Source: an uncultured Clostridia bacterium
Lineage (GTDB): Bacteria > Bacillota > Clostridia > TANB77 > CAG-508
Reading direction: 5' to 3'
DNA: 64,000 bases
NCBI GenBank assembly: GCA_934130975.1
Contig: CAKOYU010000003.1
Location: 62,001-126,000, forward strand
Numbering within the stretch: position 1 is the first letter of the stretch; every line of letters begins with the position of its first letter. The translations under genes were made by a program, and so were the position numbers. The notes beneath the pieces were generated by a model that saw only the letters and a list, made by a program, of their open reading frames with translations, was not told the DNA's origin and did no database searches. Shown one piece after another: positions 45,492-54,865 of the stretch.

Positions 45492-47501
45492 CTATGCTTT
45501 TTTACTTGATACCAAGTCACTTAACATTGCCATATCATCCAGAACATCAATTGTTTTTAACTCTTCATCTGTGAGTTCTTCGATTTCTGGAGAAGGAATT
45601 TCCTCACAATCTTCAAACCCCAATTCTTTCATAATTCCAACAACACTATTTATTTCCTCTTCCTTATTTCCATTATGTGAATAATAATATTGTTTCTGTT
45701 TCGGATTCCAAGAATCATACATCAATGGATAATATGGATGCTTCTTAATATCGTAAAGTTTACTATAAAATGCTCCGATATTAGTAATGAATAATACGCA
45801 GTTACCAAAACCGAGATTTTTAAGTTCTTCGATTGTTGCAAGCTCACGCCCAACAACATCCCAGTTATGTGAGCTGCTCCCCTGCCGAGAAAATGTCCTT
45901 CCTGAACTTCTTTTATACCAAGTCTTTTTACCCAGCAAGGTAACAAAATACTCCAATGTTTCCTTTGAATTACTACCAAGAAGCATTGTTATATCACAAC
46001 AGTCCAAAATCGTTTCCCAAGTTTTTTCATAAAACTTCTTTAATTGTGATAATGATTGAAGGAATATAGCAATACCACAATTAAGACCACGAACATAGGC
46101 AAGTTCTTCAACAAATAGTGGGATTTCGCCAAGCTGTGCAAACTCATCCATATACATATCGAAAGGTGTTGCCAAGACTCCACCACATCTTTCAGCATTA
46201 TCGTCTATAATCTGGAAAATCTGAGTGTACATTATAGTAGCAATAAAATTAAATGTATTATCAGATGGTTTTGTTCTTATGAAATATGCAACTTTACCGT
46301 TCTTACTCTTTTTTGGTGTTCTACTATTAACAATTTTCAATTCCTCTTCATCAATAGGCATACCAATTCGATCAAGTTCCATATTATCTGTTGAAACAAG
46401 ATCTTCGATTTCCTTGATATTGAAACAACCAAGTCTTGCTGTTGCCGTCATTACAATTGTACTCATCATCTTTTGTGAAGCTGATGCTACTTTAAAATGT
46501 TTCCATTGTTTTACTGCAATATGTTCTGAACCATATTCGTCTTCAAATCTATTAAATAGCATATCAAGCATAGATTCGCCTTTTTGATTAGGAACTGCCA
46601 ACCTTAATAGTCGCATAACTGTTTTGAAGTTTTGTTGTAATGGTTCATCCTTATATTCTTCAAGTATATAGTAAAATATTGCTTGTAAAAACAAAATCTC
46701 TGCTTTTTCCCAGAACGGATCTCCTGTCTGGTTTTGTATTTGCTCTGACTTTGTATTTGCCATTATAACATTTATAAGAATCATTACATCATCTTCTTTT
46801 AAATGTGACTCTTGTGCAGAGCTATCTCCTATTTTTTCAATATCATCATCTGATATTGTTTTATATACCTTACGAATATATAAGAACGGATTATAATGAT
46901 TCGATTTTTCCTTATGTTCAAGGTTAAGTACACGGATGTCATACCCTTTTTGTTTTAGAGCATAGCCACAATCACGCAGTAACTCTCCTTTAGGATCTGT
47001 TGCTACAAAAGAGCCTGTAGCATTTAATATATTAGGTTCAAGAAAAAACTTAGACTTACCTGTTCCCGGTCTTCCCACGATACAAATATGTCTATTCAAA
47101 TGGCTTACTTTCATATTTTTGCTTATTTGTTCTGTAGAAGTAAGAATTATATTGTCTTCAATATTCTTTTCTTTTTTATTTTTTAAAGTGGAAGGAGATT
47201 GCCATTCAGCAGAACCGTATGTATTTTCTTGTATATTCTTCTTATAAGAAGTTCTATATGCTTCATATACCATCAATGAAAATAATGCAGCTACACCAGA
47301 TATTCCTAAGTTTTTTTGAGTCAATGATAACGGCGTATTTATTTTATATATGGTATCTAAAACATTATTGATTATTTCCAGTTCAAACCGTCCACCGTTT
47401 AACTCTATTTGTGTCATTATTCTAAGTGCTATATAAAATACAATAGCAAAAATAATTATAGGTATTAAAATTGAGCTTTTCTTTTCCCTCTTAATTTGCA
47501 T
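45492..47501 (-). CDS. VirD4/TraG-family type IV coupling protein
   Basis: Hexameric ATPase that brings the relaxase-DNA complex to the mating channel. Two N-terminal membrane helices (residues about 10 to 30 and 66 to 82) precede Walker A GRPGTGKS at 143 to 150 and Walker B DMYMDEFAQLGEIP near residue 450. The TraG-like C-terminal domain has AIFLQSLSQLKKFY. It is 669 residues, normal for the family. Upstream genes encode a coupling accessory and a primase. Confidence 0.92.
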   Translation of the reverse strand: MQIKREKKSSILIPIIIFAIVFYIALRIMTQIELNGGRFELEIINNVLDTIYKINTPLSLTQKNLGISGVAALFSLMVYEAYRTSYKKNIQENTYGSAEWQSPSTLKNKKEKNIEDNIILTSTEQISKNMKVSHLNRHICIVGRPGTGKSKFFLEPNILNATGSFVATDPKGELLRDCGYALKQKGYDIRVLNLEHKEKSNHYNPFLYIRKVYKTISDDDIEKIGDSSAQESHLKEDDVMILINVIMANTKSEQIQNQTGDPFWEKAEILFLQAIFYYILEEYKDEPLQQNFKTVMRLLRLAVPNQKGESMLDMLFNRFEDEYGSEHIAVKQWKHFKVASASQKMMSTIVMTATARLGCFNIKEIEDLVSTDNMELDRIGMPIDEEELKIVNSRTPKKSKNGKVAYFIRTKPSDNTFNFIATIMYTQIFQIIDDNAERCGGVLATPFDMYMDEFAQLGEIPLFVEELAYVRGLNCGIAIFLQSLSQLKKFYEKTWETILDCCDITMLLGSNSKETLEYFVTLLGKKTWYKRSSGRTFSRQGSSSHNWDVVGRELATIEELKNLGFGNCVLFITNIGAFYSKLYDIKKHPYYPLMYDSWNPKQKQYYYSHNGNKEEEINSVVGIMKELGFEDCEEIPSPEIEELTDEELKTIDVLDDMAMLSDLVSSKKA

Positions 47502-47518
47502 CTACTCACATCCCTTCT

Positions 47519-49180
47519 CTAATCTGCATCAATATCCATTTCCATATCTTTTTCTTCGATTGCATCAGATACATCTGTAGAATCTTTTTTGTTATCTATT
47601 ATCTTCTCTTCGTTAATAGCCTTTGTATCAGGAATAAAAATTCTCTTTTCCTGTTCATTTGAATAAATAAAATACTTTGACTCTTCATCCTCACTTTTTT
47701 CTGTAACAATTACACCTAATCGCCTATCATTTTTATCCGTACCTAATTCAATCTGACAATTACTATCGAAATAGCTTTTTGCTTCACTATCATTATCGAA
47801 TTTATATACTTCTTTTAAGTTATTTTTTATTTCACTTGATAAAGAGTCATATTCAATCTTAGCTGGAACTTTCTCAATGTTATTGGCTTGAACAACTTTG
47901 CTAATCTCCTCGCCGCTCTGAGATTTCTCTGTCTGTTCAATTTCATTGATTTTAGTTTCAAGTTCAGCCAATTCTTTCTCACGGCGAATTTTGTCTAACT
48001 TTTCTTGGACTGGATTTCTTTTTTTTTGATAAGCCAACACCTCTTTTGCTTCATCTAATGTCATTCTTGCCACAAAGTTTTTCTCATTGTTTCCGCTAAG
48101 ATTTATAACAAAGTCTTTGCCTTTGAACATAGAAATATAATGTTCCATTGATGAACGAGGTAATATAATATCTTTAGTTTCTTTTTCCTCTTTTCTGGTA
48201 ACATTATATATCTTTGTTTTATTATCTCTTTTTCCATACGATTGTAGTACACCTTTGTCAAGATGTCCTGCCTTCTGATACTGTTCAAGATTTTCCGAAT
48301 GGATATATACCCTTACCGTATCTGTCTTACCATCAATACTTTTATTTAATTCAACACCATAAGGAATGATATTATTATCTAAATCCTTATAGATATTTGA
48401 GTATTCTTCCATTGTTACAGTGTGAATCAAATAGTCATCCTTAAAGTTGGATATATCGGTATTTCCTTCATTTACAAACTCTTTAGCCCATTCACCTAAC
48501 TCTTCTGTATTTAAGTCTAATCCTTTTTCGATAGCTTTTTCGACAGCTTCTTTAGCTTCTGGATGTTCGTTGTAAAATTCTTCTTTAGTAATACCGATTC
48601 GCTTACTTTTAATATCAGCAATTCTGTCCGCCATATAACCAACTTGTCGCTTATTAAAAATAAGATTGTATCTTGCTCCTTCGTGTCTGTTTATTGCTTT
48701 CTCATATACTTCGTTCCATTTACCAATTTTTCTATTAGTAAATCCATTTAATATGTTAGGATATTTCGATTGAAATTTAGTATATGACTGTATTTTCCTG
48801 TTAGCTTTTGTTATGCTTTTCATTTTACTAACGGATTTTTTATTGCCCAGTTCATCATCAACAATATAGTTGCCGTTTTCGTCCTTCTGATACCCTCTTT
48901 TGAATTCAGATGCAATAACAGCAACATCATCTTTTTGGCATTTTGCCATTGTTTCAACCATTTCTTCATAAGATAAATTCGTTATCTTTTCAAGTTCTTT
49001 TGTCGGTCCATCATTCTGGACAGCTCTTATTCCTTCAAGGTGATTTTTGTAAAAGGAATTAAGTGCAGCTTTAACTTTTGGTGGAACAAACCTCATTATT
49101 ATTCTTAATAATGTTTCAAGCGTGTGTTGTAAATTCCTTGAATAAGAATCGAAGTCTTGTTTTATCTGTACCTCTGCCAT
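47519..49180 (-). CDS. Conjugation accessory protein upstream of the coupling protein
   Basis: The 553-residue protein is placed where PcfB-like (DUF3801) proteins often sit, between primase and coupling protein, but the match is too weak to name it so. Features: N-terminal helical part (LETLLRIIMRFVPPKVKAAL), LSYEEMVETMAKCQKDDVAV, a middle domain with RVYIHSENLEQYQKAGHL, a coiled coil from about residue 395 and an acidic tail DMEMDIDAD. It overlaps neither neighbour but is only a few bases from each. Confidence 0.55.
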   Translation of the reverse strand: MAEVQIKQDFDSYSRNLQHTLETLLRIIMRFVPPKVKAALNSFYKNHLEGIRAVQNDGPTKELEKITNLSYEEMVETMAKCQKDDVAVIASEFKRGYQKDENGNYIVDDELGNKKSVSKMKSITKANRKIQSYTKFQSKYPNILNGFTNRKIGKWNEVYEKAINRHEGARYNLIFNKRQVGYMADRIADIKSKRIGITKEEFYNEHPEAKEAVEKAIEKGLDLNTEELGEWAKEFVNEGNTDISNFKDDYLIHTVTMEEYSNIYKDLDNNIIPYGVELNKSIDGKTDTVRVYIHSENLEQYQKAGHLDKGVLQSYGKRDNKTKIYNVTRKEEKETKDIILPRSSMEHYISMFKGKDFVINLSGNNEKNFVARMTLDEAKEVLAYQKKRNPVQEKLDKIRREKELAELETKINEIEQTEKSQSGEEISKVVQANNIEKVPAKIEYDSLSSEIKNNLKEVYKFDNDSEAKSYFDSNCQIELGTDKNDRRLGVIVTEKSEDEESKYFIYSNEQEKRIFIPDTKAINEEKIIDNKKDSTDVSDAIEEKDMEMDIDAD

Positions 49181-49182
49181 AT

Positions 49183-51744
49183 TTAAGCACTCCTTTCTTC
49201 ATTAGTCAGTTCTAAAGTCTGTTTATTATAATACATTCCTCTATAATTTTTCAGGAATTCGTTTCTTTCAAGCCTTTTTGCAAATTTTCTTGTTTGAAAA
49301 TCTCCAGCATCACTAAGTTCATATAAACTAATTGAATTTTTGTGATTTACATTGTATTCAATAGCATTCTCACCAAATTTAAAATGACCGTTCTCTAAAA
49401 ATATCGCTTGCTGCTTATCATTTGGTGTCAGAATATATATTCCTTTAGATGTTTTTAGAAACTCATTTCTTATTAAAGGAATATTTATTGAAATATTCTG
49501 CGATTGTTTCGTATTTTTTTCAATAGTAGAGTCTTTTTCTACTTGTTTGCTATTTTCCTGTTTCATATTAGGTGGTTCAATAAAGTTTTCTTTTGTTAAT
49601 GTGATTTTTTCTGAACCATTATAGTTATTGAATACAACTAATGATTTAAAATAATATACTGGTTTTCCATAGTTTTTGCTTTCTATATCTTTTACTTTTG
49701 TAAGAGCAATATATTCTGGACTGATTCTCTTTTTTTCCTCAGTTGTAATACTATCTGGAAAACAGTCATTGTACGGAACAAGAGCCATATATCCTAAATC
49801 AAATTGTTCCATTTTCCATCTTTCTCTGAGAACGCTGGACATTGGCTTAGACACTCTATCATAATCATCCTTTTCATTTGCAATAAAGAGTTTAGTATAT
49901 AGCTCTGGATACTCCTCAAATTCTTTTCTTGCTTCTTTTTCAGGGAATGATTGCTCATATTGTTTCAATACTTGTTCTTTTTGAGCTTCTGTTAGATAAA
50001 CTCTAATTGGTGTTTTTAATTCGTCATAAGTCCATACATTATTGAGCATTTCTTTAAATTTATTTAATAAGCTATTTTCCTCTTGAATCAAGTTTTTTTT
50101 ATATGATTCTAAGTTTATAACATATTCGTTTATAAATGCTTCAAGGTCTAAATTTCTTCCATCCTCACTACAATATTTTTCATTGTTCATCCCTTCTAAT
50201 ATATCTGCATCAGTTAAATTGCCTTTTTGAATGAAATTCACAAGCTCCTTATTATTGTTTGCCGTAGCAATACTAAGTATTTCTTTCTTAATAAGCCGTA
50301 CAAACCTCATCCTCATTGCTTTTTCGATTCGATCATTCGTAATTTCAATCTTGACTTCCTGTGGATGAATAATACTCTCGTAATCCTCTCTTGCAATAGA
50401 TGAATTAGTAAGCACATATTCTTTATATTTCAGTTCATCCAGCGAACTTTTTATAAGCCCATCTCGTTTAATGCGTTTGTAATTATTAGCAACATTCTCA
50501 ACACTTAAATCCTTACCATCAAAATAATGGTATTTCATTAGGAATTCAAATCCTGTAATTTTAGTTTCAAATATATCTTCTTTTGTTTTACCGTTTTCGT
50601 TAAAATCCCCAAAGTCTTTTAATTTTGTTCCGAGCCTTCCAGTATCATAAACACTTACATTTATTCCTTGTTCTAAAAGCTGCGGAACTATTTTCACCAT
50701 AGCATTCTTACCAGCTTTGTCAATGCTGGGATTATCAAGGCATATAACAACATCACAATTGAGTTTTTTTATAAGTTCAATATGCTGTTCTGATAATGCA
50801 ACACCCATTAAAGCTGTAACATTCTTCATTCCCATTTCATAGGCAGATATAACATCAAAATATCCCTCTACAATTACCAGCTCATTATTTTTAGCAAAAG
50901 TTTTAGCTTGATGATAATTAAAAAGTATATCGCTTTTATGAAATATCTCATTTTCACTTGTATTCAAGTATTTTGGCTTTCTATCATCCAGAACTCTACC
51001 GCCAAATCCTACCACTCTTCCATACTCATCACATATTGGAACAAGTACACGATTTCTAAAGGTATTTCTTACCTCACCTGTATTCACATCAAGTTTCAAT
51101 AATCCATCATCAACGAGTTGCTCTGTAGCATATCTTTTCTCATTTGTTAAATAACGAATCATTCTGTTATTATATTCAACACCAATGTTAAAATTTCTAA
51201 TTGTTGCTTCTGACAATTTTCTTAATTTTAAATATTCCCTGCTCTGAATTGCAAATGTATCATTTGATAGTAAAGAAGACTTTGCTGCATTAGCTGCATC
51301 TTGCATTATATTCTTTAATCTTGTGCTTCTTGCTTCTTCTCTACTTATCTTTTTTTCACCCAGACTAAAGTATTCTCTAAATGATAATAATTCAATATTC
51401 AATCCCTGAATATCAATCGCTTTTTGAATTCTGTCATAAAGACCTAAAGTTCTACCATTGTTTTTAGCTTCGTAGTCTTTAATAAAGTTGATTGTGTACC
51501 AAGTTTGATTGTCAACAAAGCAATGCACATACTTATCATTTCTTTCGGCAGACATAGATGGTTTTGAGTCTTGATGAAATGGACACAAACATTGTCTGCT
51601 ATTATTAAATGATATTCCATAATAATTAAGTACCTGAGTAATTGAAGACTGTTGATCCACTTCTTGTGCTTTACTTCTTAGGTAGTCTGAATATTCTCTT
51701 TTTTTATGCTCATATTCCATTTGTCTTGTTTCTTGACTTGCCAT
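49183..51744 (-). CDS. DnaG-like primase of the mobile element
   Basis: Makes primers for complementary-strand synthesis of the transferred DNA. The 853-residue product has a CHC2-type zinc finger near residues 55 to 80 (CLCPFHQDSKPSM, VHCFVDNQTWYTINF) in which the fourth ligand cysteine is replaced. The primase core shows FGGRVLDDRKPKYLNT, then Toprim VIVEGYFDVISAYEMG near residue 290 and CLDNPSIDKAGKNA. The C-terminal third has unrelated sequence. It is the first gene after the 51.8 kb promoter. Confidence 0.88.
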   Translation of the reverse strand: MASQETRQMEYEHKKREYSDYLRSKAQEVDQQSSITQVLNYYGISFNNSRQCLCPFHQDSKPSMSAERNDKYVHCFVDNQTWYTINFIKDYEAKNNGRTLGLYDRIQKAIDIQGLNIELLSFREYFSLGEKKISREEARSTRLKNIMQDAANAAKSSLLSNDTFAIQSREYLKLRKLSEATIRNFNIGVEYNNRMIRYLTNEKRYATEQLVDDGLLKLDVNTGEVRNTFRNRVLVPICDEYGRVVGFGGRVLDDRKPKYLNTSENEIFHKSDILFNYHQAKTFAKNNELVIVEGYFDVISAYEMGMKNVTALMGVALSEQHIELIKKLNCDVVICLDNPSIDKAGKNAMVKIVPQLLEQGINVSVYDTGRLGTKLKDFGDFNENGKTKEDIFETKITGFEFLMKYHYFDGKDLSVENVANNYKRIKRDGLIKSSLDELKYKEYVLTNSSIAREDYESIIHPQEVKIEITNDRIEKAMRMRFVRLIKKEILSIATANNNKELVNFIQKGNLTDADILEGMNNEKYCSEDGRNLDLEAFINEYVINLESYKKNLIQEENSLLNKFKEMLNNVWTYDELKTPIRVYLTEAQKEQVLKQYEQSFPEKEARKEFEEYPELYTKLFIANEKDDYDRVSKPMSSVLRERWKMEQFDLGYMALVPYNDCFPDSITTEEKKRISPEYIALTKVKDIESKNYGKPVYYFKSLVVFNNYNGSEKITLTKENFIEPPNMKQENSKQVEKDSTIEKNTKQSQNISINIPLIRNEFLKTSKGIYILTPNDKQQAIFLENGHFKFGENAIEYNVNHKNSISLYELSDAGDFQTRKFAKRLERNEFLKNYRGMYYNKQTLELTNEERSA

Positions 51745-51763
51745 AACATCAATCCTTTCATAA

Positions 51764-51802
51764 ATATAAAAAAAGAAGCCCCTTAATGCTTATATTGGCT
51801 TC
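51764..51802 (-). terminator. Leader terminator (attenuator) before the primase operon
   Basis: GAAGCC and GGCTTC arms followed by T7 on the minus strand, between the 51.8 kb promoter and the primase gene. As a leader terminator it would hold back the operon unless antiterminated. Confidence 0.65.
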
Positions 51803-51824
51803 ATTTACTTTTTTTCTAAATACT

Positions 51825-51853
51825 ATATTAACTAATTAAAGTGGCATTGTCAA
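51825..51853 (-). promoter_or_regulatory. Conserved element promoter, copy 2
   Basis: Minus-strand consensus TTGACA, exact 17-base spacer and TAATAT, in the shared context TTAGTTAATATAGTATT. Drives the primase-to-sortase operon. Confidence 0.75.
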
Positions 51854-51900
51854 GTAAAAAAAAGACAAGCATATTTCAGCTTGTCATAGTTTTCATATTA

Positions 51901-51916
51901 TTGGCAAAATTGCCAA
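51901..51916. repeat. Element palindrome, copy 3
   Basis: TTGGCAAAATTGCCAA lies four bases beyond the stop codon of the toxin gene. The flanks differ from the other copies except for the core. Confidence 0.65.
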
Positions 51917-51919
51917 CTG

Positions 51920-52624
51920 TTAATTTATATCTTCTTTAGTAACTTCATCATTTGTTAGATTCCGTGACAATACATCATTTATTTCATCTTTTGACATCTC
52001 AGAAATATTCTTACTGTTTTCTGGAGTATCTAACAATCTTACAACATTTTCAAAATTATCTTGATTATTAAGACTATCATAAATATAATATAAATCTTCG
52101 ACATTATTTATATATGATAATTTTTCTATTATGTTTTTCACTCTATCATATTCTATACACTTATCTTCAAGCAATTCAAAATTGCCACATAGTTTTTTAA
52201 AAAAATTATAGTCATAACTTTTAGGATTAAACAATACTTCTTGTATGTACTGAGCTTTTTTCAAAAGATTTACCATATTGTTTTCTTTTCTTAAAAAAGC
52301 AACTTCCTTATTTAAGTAATTCTTATCTTTATCATTAGATATATCTACAATATTTATAACACTTTCCTTTACAGGTATCATATTGTTAATAGTAAGTTGT
52401 GCTATTGTTCTTTCTTTATCCTTTATATTAACTGTCAATTTTTTATTTCTTTCTTTTATCTGACAAGTAAGAGGAACGCAGTAATCTACATCTTTATCGC
52501 TAATCAACACGCCTGTATATCTTCTATCGGATTTTTGCCTTACATTATTATCATATTTGCTTAAATACTCTAAATATTCCTTTTTTACTTCATATATAAT
52601 AAGTTGTCCATTTTTTAACTTCAT
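51920..52624 (-). CDS. Type III toxin, ToxN/AbiQ-like endoribonuclease
   Basis: The family cuts cellular RNA and is held inactive by a repeat RNA. Aligned by eye with ToxN it keeps LIIYEVKKEYLEYLSKYDNN at the start, RRYTGVLI, YCVPLTCQI (the PLTS-like strand), LTINNMIPVKESVINIVDI, FLRKENN and NFELLEDKCIEYD. It has 234 residues, more than the usual 165 to 175; an acidic C-terminal extension of about 70 residues follows. AAGGAG precedes ATG. Directly upstream are a terminator and three 34-base repeats, the type III arrangement. Confidence 0.85.
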   Translation of the reverse strand: MKLKNGQLIIYEVKKEYLEYLSKYDNNVRQKSDRRYTGVLISDKDVDYCVPLTCQIKERNKKLTVNIKDKERTIAQLTINNMIPVKESVINIVDISNDKDKNYLNKEVAFLRKENNMVNLLKKAQYIQEVLFNPKSYDYNFFKKLCGNFELLEDKCIEYDRVKNIIEKLSYINNVEDLYYIYDSLNNQDNFENVVRLLDTPENSKNISEMSKDEINDVLSRNLTNDEVTKEDIN

Positions 52625-52641
52625 ACTATTTCTCCTTATAC

Positions 52642-52670
52642 AAAAGCCACATTGTTTCCAATGTGGCTTT
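52642..52670 (-). terminator. Terminator between ToxI repeats and toxin
   Basis: AAAGCCACATTG pairs perfectly with CAATGTGGCTTT, loop GAAA on the minus strand, followed by TTTT. In type III loci this hairpin lets the RNA be made in excess over the toxin message. Confidence 0.85.
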
Positions 52671-52672
52671 CT

Positions 52673-52774
52673 ATCTTTAATCTTCCACTAAAGCAGGAAC
52701 TCTCTCATCTTTAATCTTCCACTAAAGCAGGAACTCTCTCATCTTTAATCTTCCACTAAAGCAGGAACTCTCTC
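52673..52774 (-). repeat. Three tandem 34-base ToxI repeats
   Basis: Identical units without spacers, which rules out a CRISPR array. Boundaries are given under the antitoxin RNA. Confidence 0.95.
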
Positions 52775-52815
52775 ATCTTTTGGGGTAGATTTATCTACCT
52801 CTTATTAGTATATTC

Positions 52816-52844
52816 ATTGTAACATAAAATATTTATTTTTTCAA
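52816..52844 (-). promoter_or_regulatory. Promoter of the ToxI-ToxN locus
   Basis: Minus-strand TTGAAA, 17-base spacer and TACAAT. Start of transcription would be near 52809, 35 bases before the first full repeat. Confidence 0.75.
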
Positions 52845-52877
52845 GCATTTTGAGAAATATTTTCAGAAGAGTGAATT

Positions 52878-54803
52878 TCACTTTGTTGTTATTGATTTGG
52901 TTTTAGACCAAGAAGAATATACTTTTTTATTATTTGTAATTTTATATGTACGGATTCTTACATAATATTTTTTCTTTGATTTTAGTTTCTTTATTGTTGC
53001 TGTAGTTGTTTTTTGTTTATTCACAACAACAGTTTTAGCGTTTTTCTTAAACTTCTTATCTGTTGCCACCTGAATCTGATAGCCTTTTATACCACTTACC
53101 TTTTTCCAATTTACAACAATAGCTTTTTTGCTCTTTTTCAGCTTTTTTATTGAAGTATTTTTCGGTTTAGTATTAGCAACTTTTTTATAAGAAGTTTTCT
53201 CTATGCTTTCATAAGTTCTTTGCTCTTTTGTAGTAGAAGGCTTAGTGGTTGCTGCTGTAGTAATATTGTTTTTTGGAGAAGTTTGAGGTTCTTCCAACTT
53301 TTTTGTGTAATCGGTTATATACGAATAATGACAATTATTACATTCATATATCGTATAACCCTCGCTTACAGTAGTTGAAGGAATTACGGTTTTATTAAAA
53401 TAATGCTCTGTTTTATCAATATATATAATTTTGGTTGCTCCGCAGCTCGTACAAGTGTATGTTTTTATTCCTGTAGATATACAAGTCGGCGCAGTTGTTA
53501 CTTTTCCTGCATCCCAAGTATGTGTATGGACTGTTGTTTCAGATGCACTTGTATTTGAGGTATCAGTTGAGGATACCTTTGTACCGTTTTCCTTATTAGT
53601 TATTTCCGTACTGGTATTCTCTAATGTTGTAGTAACCCTTCGAGGAAAAACATAGTCACAATACCTACAAACATAGTCTGAACCATTATTTATCTTAATA
53701 CACTCTTGATTCGCAGCTTTATAACCGCATCTTGTACAACGCTGATAGTGTGTGCCATCACCGTTTGATACATATTCGTAAATATGACCGATAGCATATT
53801 CAGTAATATATTGATATGAATATCCACAATATTTACAAGTGTATTGTGCATATCCATCTTCTGTGCAAGTTGCCTGATTTATTTCACAATTATAATCGTG
53901 TTCGATTTTATCAATATTCTCAGTTCTTGTTGCTCCGCAGCTCGTACAAGTGTATGTTTTTATTCCTGTAGATGTACAAGTCGGCGCCGTTGTTATTTTT
54001 CCTGCATCCCAAGTATGTGTATGGACTGTTGTATTATTATCTTTTGCTGTTGTTGTTTCTTTTTCATACTTTGCCTTGCAATATGTACATATATAATTTT
54101 CACCATTATACTGTAAGGAGCAATTTTCTGTATATTTAATTCCACAGTTATTAGTACATATTACGGTATGTGTTTTATCATTGTTAGATGTATAGGAATA
54201 ATTATGTCCTATTGCTGATTGATAATCACTTTTGTATGTATCAGCACAGCGAGAGCATACATACTTTGTATAACCACTTTGAGTACAAGTAGGTTTTACT
54301 ATTGTTTTATTGTAGTTATGTCCAAGAGCCGATATTGTTGATGTCTTTGTCGCTTTACAACTCGTACAAGTGTATGTTTTTATTCCTGTAGATGTGCAGG
54401 TCGCTTGTTTTGTAATTTTTCCTGAATTCCAAGTATGCTTATGAACTGTTGTATCACTATCTTCATTATATTTAAAATTACCTGTCCACTTGCCGCAATA
54501 ACTACAAGACCAACATTCGTAGCCGTATGGTGACTTTTTGTAATACTCATCAAATGTAATTGTTCCATTCTGGTATTGTTGAAAATAGCCAATATCCACT
54601 TCATCCCAGTAGGCTCTAATTTCGTCCCTATTGTTAAACCATTTTCCCATATTACCACAACTCATACTATGATTATTATTGTTTGTACAATGAGTTTGAG
54701 TTGTTGTAGTAGCTGCACTAATAGGTGTTACTGATGTTGCTGTAATAAATATACTTACTATTATAGATAATATTATTTGATATATTTTCCTCATAAATTT
54801 CAC
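52878..54803 (-). CDS. Secreted zinc-ribbon-repeat protein with FN3 domain
   Basis: A 641-residue exported protein (signal peptide ends near ISAA). After the signal comes the shared cysteine-rich cassette: THCTNNNNHSMSCGN to CSYCGKW. Then several CxxC modules with similar wording, CTSTGIKTYTCTSCGAT, CTQSGYTKYVCSRCADTY, QATCTEDGYAQYTCKYCGY. These look like repeated rubredoxin- or zinc-ribbon-like units. A Ser/Thr stalk and a C-terminal FN3 domain follow, VNWKKVSGIKGYQIQVATD to KKYYVRIRTYK. Extracellular binding or surface assembly is likely. It is probably on the same transcript as the adhesin gene upstream. Confidence 0.72.
   Translation of the reverse strand: MKFMRKIYQIILSIIVSIFITATSVTPISAATTTTQTHCTNNNNHSMSCGNMGKWFNNRDEIRAYWDEVDIGYFQQYQNGTITFDEYYKKSPYGYECWSCSYCGKWTGNFKYNEDSDTTVHKHTWNSGKITKQATCTSTGIKTYTCTSCKATKTSTISALGHNYNKTIVKPTCTQSGYTKYVCSRCADTYKSDYQSAIGHNYSYTSNNDKTHTVICTNNCGIKYTENCSLQYNGENYICTYCKAKYEKETTTAKDNNTTVHTHTWDAGKITTAPTCTSTGIKTYTCTSCGATRTENIDKIEHDYNCEINQATCTEDGYAQYTCKYCGYSYQYITEYAIGHIYEYVSNGDGTHYQRCTRCGYKAANQECIKINNGSDYVCRYCDYVFPRRVTTTLENTSTEITNKENGTKVSSTDTSNTSASETTVHTHTWDAGKVTTAPTCISTGIKTYTCTSCGATKIIYIDKTEHYFNKTVIPSTTVSEGYTIYECNNCHYSYITDYTKKLEEPQTSPKNNITTAATTKPSTTKEQRTYESIEKTSYKKVANTKPKNTSIKKLKKSKKAIVVNWKKVSGIKGYQIQVATDKKFKKNAKTVVVNKQKTTTATIKKLKSKKKYYVRIRTYKITNNKKVYSSWSKTKSITTK
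53434..53537. repeat. Internal 104-base coding repeat, copy A
   Basis: Encodes CTSCGAT and the surrounding ribbon; nearly identical to 53929 to 54032. A diverged third copy lies near 54357 to 54453. Internal duplication of one zinc-ribbon module. Confidence 0.7.
53929..54032. repeat. Internal 104-base coding repeat, copy B
   Basis: Partner of the repeat at 53434; a few substitutions only. Confidence 0.7.
54465..54697. repeat. Cysteine-rich cassette, copy 1
   Basis: A 233-base segment that encodes the module HCTNNNNHSMSC to GKWTGNFKYN. Here it is near the start of a protein and reads on into it; the other two copies end in a stop codon. Confidence 0.85.
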
Positions 54804-54865
54804 CTCTTAAAATCAAAACAAGGAAGAGATTTATTACCCCTTCCTTGTTTCCCGTTCAGGGCTAA

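Larger units (their letters stand above)
52642..52809 (-). ncRNA. ToxI-like antitoxin RNA
   Basis: Three exact 34-base direct repeats (52673 to 52706, 52707 to 52740, 52741 to 52774) read on the minus strand GAGAGAGTTCCTGCTTTAGT and onward. A fourth partial unit of about six bases follows. A strong promoter precedes them, a leader hairpin GGTAGAT/ATCTACC lies at 52784 to 52799, and a terminator ends the unit before the toxin. Each repeat would fold as a pseudoknot that binds one toxin. Confidence 0.85.

Noticed and set aside
45722..45979. Small minus-strand ORF within the coupling protein gene
   Set aside because: Different frame inside a conserved gene, no ribosome site.
47519..49180. Naming the gene pcfB
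   Set aside because: Position fits, but DUF3801 motifs are not convincing in the sequence.
52673..52774. Short direct repeats that could be a CRISPR array
   Set aside because: The three 34-base units are contiguous without spacers and are followed by a terminator and a ToxN-like gene, so they are ToxI repeats.
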